This document shows, in pieces, positions 12,033 through 21,590 of a DNA stretch of 64,000 nucleotides (positions within the stretch are counted from its first letter, which is position 1; each line of letters begins with the position of its first letter). The translations under genes and the position numbers were made by a program. The notes below the pieces were generated by a model. It was not told the origin of the DNA. It was given only the letters and a program-made list of their open reading frames with translations, and searched no databases. The stretch is from Jaltomata sinuosa (lineage: Eukaryota; Streptophyta; Magnoliopsida; Solanales; Solanaceae): assembly GCA_003996215.1 (NCBI GenBank), contig QJPP01004075.1, positions 62,001 through 126,000 on the forward strand, given 5' to 3'.

Positions 12033-13376
12033 TTGAGCAGGCCAGCTATGGAAGAAGCCGAGGACAATGAGAGCGTTGGAGGCTTTGACAACGCCAATGT
12101 TGCTGAACCTATGATGTACAGAGGTATAGGTTCAATCCCCCTACCCTCCACAGTAGGAAATGTTATCTTCCATGTGACAAGCACCATGCTCCATTTGATT
12201 CAAATTAAAGGGATATTTAGTGGAGCTTCCCATGAGGATGCCAACTGGCATATTTGGAACTTCTTGGAGATTTGCCAACCATTCACGATCCACAATATCT
12301 CCCAAGAGTCCATCCAATTGCGCCTATTCCCTTTCTCTTTGACGGGGGAAACCATAATGTGGTTGGAGGAATTGCCGGATGGATCCATCACATCTTGGGC
12401 CGAGTTGGTTGAGGCATTTACCTCAAGATTCTTTCCTCCATCTCGAATGATGAAACTCCGAGATAAGATTACTAACTTCAAGCAACTCCCTGATGAGCCC
12501 TTACATGAGGTTTGGCTACGATTCAAGAAGAAGCTTCCCTTGTGTCCAAACCACAAATTGTTAAACAATGTGTTATTACAAAGCTTCTACCGGTCATTGA
12601 ACTCCGTGAACAAATCAGTGACTGATAATCTTGGAGGTGGAACCTTTATGGACCTTGAGCTTCACATTGCCTCGACGTTATTAGAAAGAATGACCAAGAC
12701 CAATCAAGCTTGGCATACAAGAGAGGCAGAGGTGTCAACTTCGAGAATGCCCTCAACAATCTTGACAAATGAAGCAAGGAGGAAAGATGAGGAGCGAGAT
12801 GAAGCTTTGGCTAAAATGATGACACAAATTGACTTGATGGTCAAGCATGTGATGAGAGCTGGTGTTAAGAAGGTGAATGCAGTGAGTACACCAGAGGTTG
12901 AGGTGAATGATATAGATCTTATGACTGATATTGATGGTAAGATATGCTACATGTCAGCGGGTTCTCGCCCCGGGTATTATCGCCCGAGGGAGGAGAATCC
13001 AGGTTTGATTAGAGACAAAGAAAGGGATGGAAATTAGCGTGAAAGAGAGAAGGATGGTGATCGCTTCAATCATCGAAGCTCAAATCCTTACATCCCTCTA
13101 AACAAATCTGATTCTCTCTACCAACTAGGCACAAGCAATCCCGGCCAATCAAATATAGAGGACATGTTGTCCTTGGTTCTCAAGAAGGTGGATAACACAA
13201 ACTCGGGAGTAAGTGAGCTAAAGAGGGAGGTCTCTATACTTTACCAAACGGTGAGCTCCCATAGTGCCTCGATCAAACATCTTGAGGCCCAAATGACCTA
13301 CCTATCAATCCAAATGAACCCACGGATGAAGGGAACACTGCCTAGCGACACAGTCAGCAACCCCAAAAATGAGTGA
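12033..13376 (+). pseudogene. Gag polyprotein of element A, one nonsense codon
   Basis: An open frame of 334 codons ends at TAG (13035-13037) and continues in the same frame, without another stop, to TGA at 13376, about 447 codons in all. Residues 70-170 are a retrotransposon gag domain: HIWNFLEICQPF, LRLFPFSLTGE, SWAELVEAF, FFPPSRMMKLRD, ITNFKQLPDEPLHEVWLRFK. The C-terminal part is charged and predicted coiled coil (LSLVLKKVD, then heptads). Gag packages the RNA into cytoplasmic particles. A' has tryptophan at the TAG position, so this is a point lesion. No zinc knuckle or protease follows, unlike typical gag-pol. The start ATG at 12033 is 90 bases past the primer site. The domain assignment is from remembered family patterns. 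Confidence 0.85.
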
Positions 13377-13420
13377 GAATTGAGGTAACATCATCGTGCC
13401 GTGATGTTAAATCAAGAGCT

Positions 13421-13440
13421 GCTTGGGAGGCAACCCAAGT
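13421..13440 (+). other. Conserved hairpin after gag (A)
   Basis: CTTGGG-AGGCAA-CCCAAG forms a six-base-pair stem with a six-base loop, 45 bases past the gag stop. The same motif follows gag in A' (29096-29113) and, with one mismatch, in B (44319-44336). Confidence 0.75.
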
Positions 13441-13539
13441 TTCTTTCTTTGTTTTTGGTTATTGTTTGTTGTTTTTGATGTTCTATAGGGAATGCATGGA
13501 ATGGAAAACATGGACAAGGGAAAACTAGGCAAAAATGTG

Positions 13540-13803
13540 TTGTGTGGTGGACGGTGCAGACCACACAAGCAATTGTGCGTGTCGCACAGCTCTTCGCACA
13601 CCAAAATAGAAGGCCTGGAGAAAAATTAAAAAAATGGAGGTGACGTGAGCTGTACTATGCAGATCGCACAAACCCAAGTGCGCGTCACACCTCCATCGCA
13701 CAAGGAAACAGATGCCTGGGAAAACCAAGGGGAGAAACAAGGGGCATGTGCGATACGCCATGCGGTTCGCACCTTGCCTGGTGCGAATCACATGTCGCAG
13801 CAC
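13540..13803 (+). repeat. Palindromic word array 1 of element A
   Basis: Diverged words of the GTGCG...CGCAC type, such as TGCGTGTCGCAC, ATGCGGTTCGCACC and GTGCGAATCAC. They are spaced irregularly and look more GC-rich and CpG-rich than the surroundings. They carry no consistent reading frame. Confidence 0.7.
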
Positions 13804-13854
13804 ACAGGAGGTAAATTCGAATTTTTAATTGACCGACCTGACCCGGAGATGACC

Positions 13855-14106
13855 CAGCCGACTCTTCTTCTTCTTTTTATTTTAAAACCGTCTCTCTCTC
13901 TCCTTTTTCCATCATCTGTCTCCACAACTCTCAAGATTCTCTCCAAACACCTCCAACTCCCACAAATACTTCTCCTCTTCTCACCCGATCTTCTCCACCA
14001 CTTCTCCACGTCACTACTGTCATTCTCCGGAAGGTCTTATGGATCACCATTATTGGCATTCAAAAAGCTTTGATTTCCGTTCTTTCCTTTATAATCTTCA
14101 CTTGTG
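13855..14106 (+). promoter_or_regulatory. Pyrimidine-rich leader before the candidate intron
   Basis: CT-rich (CTCTTCTTCTTC, CTCTCTCTCTCC), typical of plant 5' untranslated leaders. Equivalents occur in A' (28413-28700) and B (43623-43925) on the minus strand. No TATA box was confidently placed, so its role is inferred. Confidence 0.45.
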
Positions 14107-15122
14107 GTAAGTTCCCTGATGTTAAATAGTTATTTTTATGATTGTTGGGAACTTATAGTGTGAAGTAAGCTTAGTAGATTAGCCATGTTGATAATGGGTG
14201 AGATCCAAAAAATTTGGGTACCCAATTTTAAGTTGTAATGATGAAATCTTTTAATGTCAACTTGGTAGATGGTAAATCTTGATTATGCATGTGGATTGGT
14301 AGTAATGTTTAGCCTTAATATCTATGATGGGGTGAAGTCTGAGTAACCCACTTGTGACTAGTGCTTGATTTGGCCCGATGATGGATTGGGTGACGTCGTT
14401 CTTAAGGGCAAGTCGTCATTAGTCATGAGGTTTTGATTGATAATTGATAATTGAGGTTGAATGTGCTGATTTTAGGCCCATGATTCTTATTGAAAATCTG
14501 TTGGGTTATATGATCTTGTGCAGGATGGGGGTTAATTGTTGATATGCTATTGGTACCCATTATTGTAAAGAGGGCTTGATGTTCTCGATGATAGGCGGGG
14601 TAATATCCATCTTAAGGGAAGTCGTTGAGTCCTTTCTTGTTGGTTATGATTTAATGGAAACCCGGGGAAGTATGAGTACCCGAAAGTTATGGTCATGAAT
14701 CCCCTTTTCCCTCTTGTTAATATGAATGGGTTGCATGTGGTGCTAAGTGTCGAAGAACATTTTGCTCTATGGATCATATGCGTAACTCACAAGAACACAA
14801 GGAACCAAAAATTCCAATTGTGTCTTTGTGAGTTTTGTATACAATCCATATATCTTGATATAAGGGTGGCTCAAGGCGTCCCACCAAGTTGAAAAGAAAG
14901 TGAAGAACACTGATTTGAGGAGCAAAGCTTGATACGACACACACTTCTGATGGTGCGGATCGCACCAGCTTCACAGATCAATAGGAAAAATCCACTGAAG
15001 GTTCTGTTGGATTGTGCGATAGCACTGGCGACATGCACGCTTCCTAGTGCATTTCGCAGGTGGTCTGCACAAGACAACAGACACCTACTTTGTTTTCCTA
15101 CTCCGTTGCATTCCACCCTTAG
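14107..15122 (+). other. Candidate intron between gag and ORF2
   Basis: GTAAGT at 14107-14112 is a consensus plant 5' splice site directly after the leader. A' has GTAAGT at the same place (28407-28412, minus) and B has GTATGC (43617-43622, minus). A pyrimidine tract ending in TTAG at 15122 precedes ORF2; TTTCAG near 15174 is an alternative acceptor. The stretch has no sustained open frame and holds a second palindromic word array at 14930-15065. Splicing is inferred, not shown. Confidence 0.5.
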
Positions 15123-15156
15123 TAGATTTTGTTTTGTTTTGGCTCACAATCTTTGG

Positions 15157-16610
15157 ATGAAGACTATGTCTTTCAGCAAGAGAAACCCTGGAAACCAAGC
15201 AAGGCAAAGATCAGTTGCCGATAAAGCAAGTCTCTGCTTTGGAATAGAGGGCATGAGAGCTCTATACAAATGGGACAAAGATAGAGGATTCAATGTGGAG
15301 CAGAGTTTTAATCTAGGGGAATTGGGTGATGTGTTACCAAACATGCACCACCAGTTTGTTACTAGAGGGTGGCAGCCATTTCAACAGGTACCCGAGGAAT
15401 ACTATGAAGAAATAGTCCGCGAATTCTTTGCGGCTTACCAAGCCATACAGGATTCTAAAAGCTATAAATTCCCCAAATACAAGTTCTCCAATCTTGATGT
15501 TGTCACTGTCAGAGGCAAGAAAGTATTTATCACCCCTGCGGCAATCAATGCTATATATTAGGAACACCAATCGACCCTGCACCACCCTAATGGCTAGAAT
15601 GAATGCTGAGTTAAAGCCATATCAAGAGACTGCTCGCACCATTGCTCTAGGCACCCCTGCACCATGAGAGGTGATATATCAAGGAGATCATTGGTATTTG
15701 AGGTGCAACTTTGGTATGATCTAGTACGCAATCATATTCTCCCCTCTTAGAATAACCAAAAGATCACTCAAGAGGGTGCCATCCTAATCGAGGCTATCAT
15801 GACAGAGGAGCATATAAACTTTCGAGAGGTGGCTACAATGGTAATCCGGAGGAAAGCTCGTCGCAAAAATGACTCCTTCCCTTTCTTGGTCCTAATCACT
15901 AAGTTGTGTCCTAAAGCATATGTTCCTATTCTCCCTTGCGACAAATTCACTCATACCATCGGGGTCATCGATCTTGATAAGAAGATAGACAAGGATTCCC
16001 CCAGGTTCAAGAGGCAAAGGATGGAGCAGCTGAGTGATATTGACAGTGATGAGTCTGGTGCTAGAGTAGGAAATTCTCCCCTCTCTCGGGATACTTCAAA
16101 GGCATGCCCACAGGACCCATACCCTCTATGACAAGGAGTGGTCTTTAAGATATGGTCGACAAAACTCATAGTCATGAGAAGCATCTGGTAGACTTAGCTG
16201 CAAAACTACCTGGAATGATCAACAGGGCAGTTAAAAGTGCAGTAAAGGGGGTGGTGGATAGTCTAATCACGCTATGCAAGCGGTTTGATGTTATGGAAGG
16301 GGAAATTTCAAAACTCTGGAAAGATATTGACAAGTCCAAAAGCAAAGATCCAGTGGTGGAGGCTAATTTGACCACATTGCCTCTACCTAGGAGAATTCCC
16401 ATCCCGTTGGACAACTTGTTTACCTCCTATGCGGAAGAAGAGCTACCCAGGCATGCTGAGCAAGAGCTAGAAGATTATGAGAACCCCGAGTTTCAGAGAG
16501 TGCTTCATGACTCCACAATTTTAGCAAACTCTTGGAGGGGTGGTGCTGTCCCAAGTAGGAAGAATATTGAAGAAGAAGCGGCTTCTGATGGTGATGATGA
16601 TGAGGATTAG
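15157..16610 (+). pseudogene. ORF2: 'putative plant transposon protein' (Transposase_32-like)
   Basis: The frame starts MKTMSFSKRN at 15157 (open upstream to 14929, but the intron and word array there argue against an earlier start). The first part has LCFGIEGMRALYKW, FVTRGWQPF, EEIVREFFAAY and VFITPAAINAIY, the pattern I associate with the plant transposon protein family Transposase_32. A frameshift near 15558 moves the reading to GTPIDPAPP, soon followed by a stop. The frame resumes at 15799 with FPFLVLITKLC. After another shift, 16152-16610 gives a coiled-coil-like helix (LITLCKRFDVMEGEISKLW) and an acidic tail (DGDDDED). No catalytic residues are recognisable and its role in the element is unknown. 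B has a homologous ORF2 at 41053-42473 in the same position. Confidence 0.7.
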
Positions 16611-16655
16611 ATCCTACAGGGAGTTCCACCCTTTTCCTTTTTCCATTGCACTATG

Positions 16656-16673
16656 AGCATTGAGGACAATGCT
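16656..16673 (+). other. Perfect hairpin after ORF2 (A)
   Basis: AGCATTG-AGGA-CAATGCT: a seven-base-pair stem with an AGGA loop, 46 bases past the ORF2 stop. A decayed equivalent (rc GCATTGGGGATAATG) is near 40685-40700 in B. Confidence 0.65.
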
Positions 16674-18665
16674 TCTTTCATGGGAGGGGTTGGTTTTCCT
16701 TACTTACTTTTTAGTGCCCGTGAGTGGGCTTGAGACAATTTATTGCCCTTGTCGAGCCTAGTCGATTAGTCTGTTTAGTTTTATTTGGCCCTACATTTTG
16801 GATAATTGATTGTGATGCTACTATTTTTTTTCTTTAGACTATGTTTTCATTTTCATTTGAGCATAATTGTGCCCTCGCCGGGCTTGACTTTTATTTGATG
16901 GTGTGATGAGTTGGTCTTACATGCCCCATTGTTCCACTACCCGTTCCTTGCAAATGCGCTAAATGCCTACCCTAAGGCTTGTTTTTATTGATTCATGAGC
17001 GCGTAAAATTGTGGGTCGCCTTTTTAATAGTAGTGAATAAATAAACTCAGAGGGTTTTCTTAATACCACGGTTCTTTCCCAAGGAGCAAAAGTTTTGATT
17101 ATTTTCTTTTTCTTTTCTTTTATTTTTGTGTGTCGAACCGGGTTGGTGTTTCCCTATGATAGATTCAGAGGCAACTTTCTTAAGGGAATATGCCAAGTTT
17201 AGTTTAGAATTGAGTCCGTAAATGCTTGTCTCGAAATGGGCCGATCGAAAAAATTTCTTGGTAAATTGTTTTTGAAAAGGAAAAGAGGAAGGGAAATGAA
17301 TTTTTGAGATAAAAGCATTCTCTTGTCATGACTTGCACACTCTCGCTTAGGCTTGATTGACTCACAAATGAGTGTGTAATGCACTCAAAATAGCTTGTGA
17401 AAATTCATTTGCCCCAATTGATTATGGGACTAATGGATAAAGTCTTGTGACATGATGCCTGGTGTTGTGAGGCTTTACCTTTATTCTTGTGCATAAGTGT
17501 CGTCTAAAACTTACCCCAAATGTGATTCAAGGGAAAATTCTAGGTGTAACCAAGCTTTGTAAATGACCTTAGGCCCTTTTGGATAGCCACTTCACTCAAA
17601 TGACCTCCCAATGACATCAAATCCTAGTGAACCCCTCTGAGCTTGTGACCATTCTTTGACACCTTTGTAACACCGTGACCTTTTTAGAACCTCTATCTTG
17701 GCACCCATCCTCCCTAATTGCTGGAAATGGAAATGTAGGCTAAAAGCCTAAGTTTGGGGGGCAAACAAAAGATGACATAGGCAAATGCCTAAGTTTGGGG
17801 GTGCATGTGATCAAATGAGGAGAAGAAAAGGAATGCACTTCAAGTGCAAGGTAGCACCTTGATTCAAGAATTAAAAATTGCTCCAAAATCCAAATGAGCA
17901 AATTGAAAAGCAAAAATAGGTGCTACCAAGTGAAGGTGATAGAAGGTGTAAATAATCATGAGGTTAAAAAGAGAAATCTTGGGTTGTGTGAGGGAGAAAT
18001 AAGGTGAAGTTGGAAATTGAAAAAATGTGAGCGGCATTTGAAATGACAAAACAAAGAGCTTTAGGGAGGTGTAGTCACTTGAACCAAATGATATCCTCAC
18101 CTTAGCCCTAGCCAACATTATAACCCGCAAGTCCTTAGTGATACCGAGATTGGCTACCCTACATTAGTGGCAATTTACATGAAGGGCAAGCCTATGGTTT
18201 GACGCGTATGCACTTGAACTTCCTTGGGAGAGTGAGAGTCTTCTTGGTTCTCTTATAATCCCGTGTTTTGTGAATCGAATGATTGTGAGTGGGATTCTCT
18301 CTTGTGGTGAGTGGCATCATGCACTTGAATTGAAGCATAGAGTCTCTATTTCAATTGAGGTGAATGAATGAGACAAATTGTGTGGCGAATCTCGAGGTAA
18401 ACCTTGACGGTCCATGCCAATGACTTGAGAAGCTAAAATGTCTTGTTTTGAATGGAAAAATCCCTTGAGTTTTAAAAGAGATATGATGTCCTTTTTCAAA
18501 AAAGATTTGAAATGAGCAATTGCTTTGAGCATGTGGGGGTCCAAATTGAGATAAGCATAGTAGTTGAGTCTTTTGGTTGTTTATTTTTCTTAAATTTTTA
18601 GTGTAGAATAGTTTTTGTGCCTTAATTGAGCCTTAGCATAATTCATTCCTAGCCATGTGAGTATC
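16674..18665 (+). other. Non-coding 3' interior of element A
   Basis: No gene is seen. It contains two copies of a short AAGTTTGGGGG purine motif (about 17751 and 17791) resembling the polypurine tract proper of B. Confidence 0.6.
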
Positions 18666-18668
18666 TTG

Positions 18669-18702
18669 CTTGAGGACAAGAAATAGTTCAAGTTTGAGAG
18701 TT
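18669..18702 (+). other. Pre-PPT hairpin remnant and polypurine tract of A
   Basis: CTTG-AGGA-CAAG at 18669-18680 is the inner part of the seven-base-pair hairpin seen intact in B (38696-38713). AAGTTTGAGAGTT at 18690-18702 abuts the 3' LTR and corresponds to AAGTTTGGGGGTT in B; it would prime plus-strand synthesis. Confidence 0.65.
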
Positions 18703-18894
18703 TGATAAGTCGGTAATCTATCAACTTATAGAGTCTATATCCATGAATTATTGCTATGTTTTGAATTGATTTAGAGGTTCTTATGGCCTTTATTGATGTC
18801 TATGCAGGTACTTTGGATAGAAAAGGAGAAACAAGGATATGGACCCAAAAAGATCCAAAAAGAAGCTAAGTGTGAAGAGTTGAGAAAAGCTAGA

Positions 18895-19155
18895 GAATCT
18901 GCCGAGAAGTGTGGTGGTTGTGCGACACGCACAAGCCGAGGTGCGGTTCGCATATCCTCCGCATAAAGCTGCCAGATGACTGAAGATTCGGCCATAGCAT
19001 GCGGTCGCTATGCGATGCGTACATCTCATGGTTCCAAACGCATACCCTTTCGCACAAAGCCTACTTAAGCGGCTGAAGTCACTGGTCAACCTGAAGTAGG
19101 TGTGAGACGCGCACACTGCGACGTGCGAACCGCATGCCGTATCGCACACCACCCA
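18895..19155 (+). repeat. Palindromic word array in the 3' LTR of A
   Basis: Words such as GTGCGGTTCGCAT, TGCGATGCGTAC and GTGCGAACCGCAT lie just upstream of the TATA box, in what would be U3. Confidence 0.75.
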
Positions 19156-19198
19156 AAAGGAAACTTTGTCCTAAATTTATGTGACGATTTTGGGAACA

Positions 19199-19207
19199 TA
19201 TAAAAGG
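19199..19207 (+). promoter_or_regulatory. Candidate TATA box in the 3' LTR of A
   Basis: TATAAAAGG, conserved in the A' LTR at 31601-31610 (minus). The 5' LTR of A has lost this segment. Confidence 0.6.
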
Positions 19208-20210
19208 CAAGTTTAGGTTTGTTTTGTATATACAATTTTGAGCAGAGAATTTCAGGAGAGAACTTTGAGCTAGTTTTGGCTTGTAAACACTTTTCTCCAT
19301 CTTCATTGAGAGAGGGTTTTCAATCCAATCTTTTGGTTAACAAAGTGTGTGTTAATTTGACTCTAGAACTTGAGAATCAACTATAATGGATGGGAATTTG
19401 ATTTACCCAGCTAGTATATCTTCTCCCCCTTCTATGAGTGGCTAGTTTCTCTTGTCTAGGGGTGTATTGATGATGGGTGTGTAGCTAATGGGTGTGGGTG
19501 TTGTTAAATTACTCTTATAATTTCTTATCTGATATGGGTCTAGTAATTTCACCATGTTTTAATCTAATAATTTTTGGTTGCAAACATGAATTTACTTTAC
19601 TTGGCTATATAATTGCTCGAGAGAGAATTTTGTAGTTGTGGATGTGAAATTGCTAGTGGGTACTTGGAATCCACTTAGATTGGAAGCTAGAGATGGCTCC
19701 AATCGCGGAATCTCCCATTTAAGGGTCCGAACTATAGATAGGACGAACTCCCCAAGCAATAGTTGGTTGGTTATTTAGCACACCAAATGATGTTCCAACC
19801 GAAATCATCGGATATGTGGATGTTGATTGAGATATAGTATTCCACACTTATGACCAACGCTACCCGTGTCAATAGGTGAGAATTTGAGTGAATTAGTGAT
19901 TACCCTATCCTATAGCAAATGTCCCATCGGAAATGCACCCCTAGTTATCTAGTCCTTATTGGTACACCCATCTCGATTTATAACTTTTATTTGAATTGAG
20001 TTAGTAGTGATAACTTTTCCAATTCCCTAATTTTATTGCTTTGGTTTTGTTGGACAATCACTCTCTCTTTGAAATCGCTTTGCACAATCTCTAATGGCTA
20101 AATCATGTCCCTTGGGTATGACCCCGACATCCGTTGGGTTTATAAAAAAATTTTTGACTACGTGATCATCGTGACCTCCTACTTGGAGAGCACGATTTGA
20201 GAGTTAATCA

Positions 20211-20215
20211 GGTAT
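20211..20215. repeat. Target-site duplication of element A, right
   Basis: GGTAT, identical to 10650-10654. Confidence 0.9.
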
Positions 20216-21090
20216 ACAACAACATACCGACCCAAAAGCTCTACAAATAGCTCTCACAAGGAACGATAAATTTAAAACCTTTAAAATCAAGGGACCATGC
20301 CAAGAAGAGAAAGAAGAAGCCTTTATATACCTCAAATACTTCCTAGCAAATGGTAGTCTGACGAGTCCACGTGACCCCAAAAAAGCTAATCTCCCACTGA
20401 ACTTAAAGGTTTGATGCCAAAATTGGGGGTATACATTGTCGAGAGGCTAGTTCCTGCATATTGGAGTTGTGAAAAAGGCATTCTTTATAGAGAGCAGGAG
20501 TGCTACATAGATATCTAGGTATATTTTAGAGCTTATATAACTTGCTTATTTATAAAGGTCACTGTAATAAGCTGCTGGAAGTAATATATACAAATTAAAG
20601 AGACATCATATAAAGCAAACCGACTTACAATTGTTAACTCACATTCTTGAATATTTAATTAATAAAAGTAAGAAAATTTGGAATCAATTGATGCATAATT
20701 TAATTCCCTGATGTATTACATTAGCTACTGCGATCCCCTTGAATTTGCACGTGGAGTGGAGGTGCTAATGCAAACAAAAAAAATTATATCTCGTTATATA
20801 TGTACTCGAGTATTGCATAAGTTTATGATAAAATAAATATAACTTTTTGAATATATCACAATTAGTAGAAAATTATTTCAAGTAAAGCTTACCATATATA
20901 ATAACAATTTTTCAACATAATTAGACTTACTATCTCTTTTGAACAATAATAGATATTTATTTTTTTTCAAATTCGAATTTAAATCAAATGTTCCAAAATC
21001 AAGTGCAGTGTTATAATGAAACTATCAAATTCAGGCTCGTAAGCCTTCGATACGAGATGAAATACAACCTTAAACACCCGGAGTGTTACA
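20216..21090 (-). repeat. LTR E1, right part
   Basis: Continues E1 after element A and matches the right end of E2. Read on the minus strand it starts TGTAACACTCCGGGTG, a common gypsy LTR start. No gene. Confidence 0.85.
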
Positions 21091-21092
21091 TA

Positions 21093-21106
21093 CTTCCCCT
21101 TTTAGG
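21093..21106 (-). other. Polypurine tract of the E element
   Basis: CCTAAAAGGGGAAG on the minus strand directly precedes the E1 LTR start. The flank GAGGACGAATGTT is the usual end of the chromovirus pol region. Confidence 0.75.
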
Positions 21107-21574
21107 AACATTCGTCCTCGAATGTGAAATAAAATGCCCGAGTAAGGCTAAGAACTTCTCACATTTTCGGCAGAACCTCCCCTATACACCGAACTATGTC
21201 ACACCTGCAAAACAACCAAAAAAATATGTTACAAGCCTCACAAGTTCACTAGAAACTACATGAAACTCATTGGCCCGACAATCAATTACATAGAATCATA
21301 ATAGGATGTAAAATGTACCTCAACACAAGCAACTCCATCCTCTGAAATGTAATGATCCCCTAAACTAGAATCGACCTCCCCTAAAATTTATGAATCTCAA
21401 TGAAAGATTTTGATACTCAACTCTTACGACTCAGCTCTATAGCACGATTTGTGCAAAAGAATGGTAACCATTCTAACATGTTTGATAACTCCCTGCTTCT
21501 AGAATTGGTGCACAACACATTTACAAACAAGACTCTACTAGACACGGCTTGCAGTCTCCCTAGGATACGACGTT

Positions 21575-21586
21575 GCTCTGATACCA
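21575..21586 (-). other. Primer-binding site, initiator tRNA-Met (E2)
   Basis: TGGTATCAGAGC on the minus strand, the standard complement of plant initiator methionine tRNA, four bases inside LTR E2. Confidence 0.9.
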
Positions 21587-21590
21587 AATT

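Larger units (their letters stand above)
10655..20210 (+). mobile_element. Element A: non-autonomous LTR retrotransposon with gag and ORF2
   Basis: A 9.56 kb insertion bounded by GGTAT duplications and by LTRs that start TGATAA and end ATCA. In order: 5' LTR, aspartate-tRNA primer site, gag, hairpin, palindromic word array, CT-rich leader, candidate intron, ORF2, hairpin, 2 kb non-coding, polypurine tract, 3' LTR. I found no protease, reverse transcriptase, RNase H or integrase, so it must have relied on another element's enzymes. This resembles the terminal-repeat-with-gag class of plant elements, with an extra ORF. The aspartate primer site points to an Athila/Tat-like origin (inference). 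Confidence 0.85.
18703..20210 (+). repeat. 3' LTR of element A
   Basis: 1508 bases, starting TGATAAGTCGG and ending TTAATCA, next to the GGTAT duplication. It is fuller than the 5' LTR and contains a palindromic word array (18895-19155) and a TATA box. Confidence 0.9.
21091..21590 (-). other. Miniature interior between LTRs E1 and E2
   Basis: Only 500 bases. Read leftwards from E2 it has a primer site (21575-21586) after a four-base gap, then untranslated sequence, then a polypurine tract (21093-21106) touching E1. An 80-codon open frame on the plus strand has no family features. All coding capacity is gone. Confidence 0.75.

Noticed and set aside
13645..14073. 142-codon plus-strand open frame after gag of A
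   Set aside because: It spans the palindromic word array and the CT-rich leader; its composition explains the lack of stops and the words are not kept in A' or B as protein.
14929..15156. Upstream extension of ORF2 of A to the ATG at 14929
   Set aside because: The extension runs through a palindromic word array and the candidate intron; homology with B begins only at the later part.
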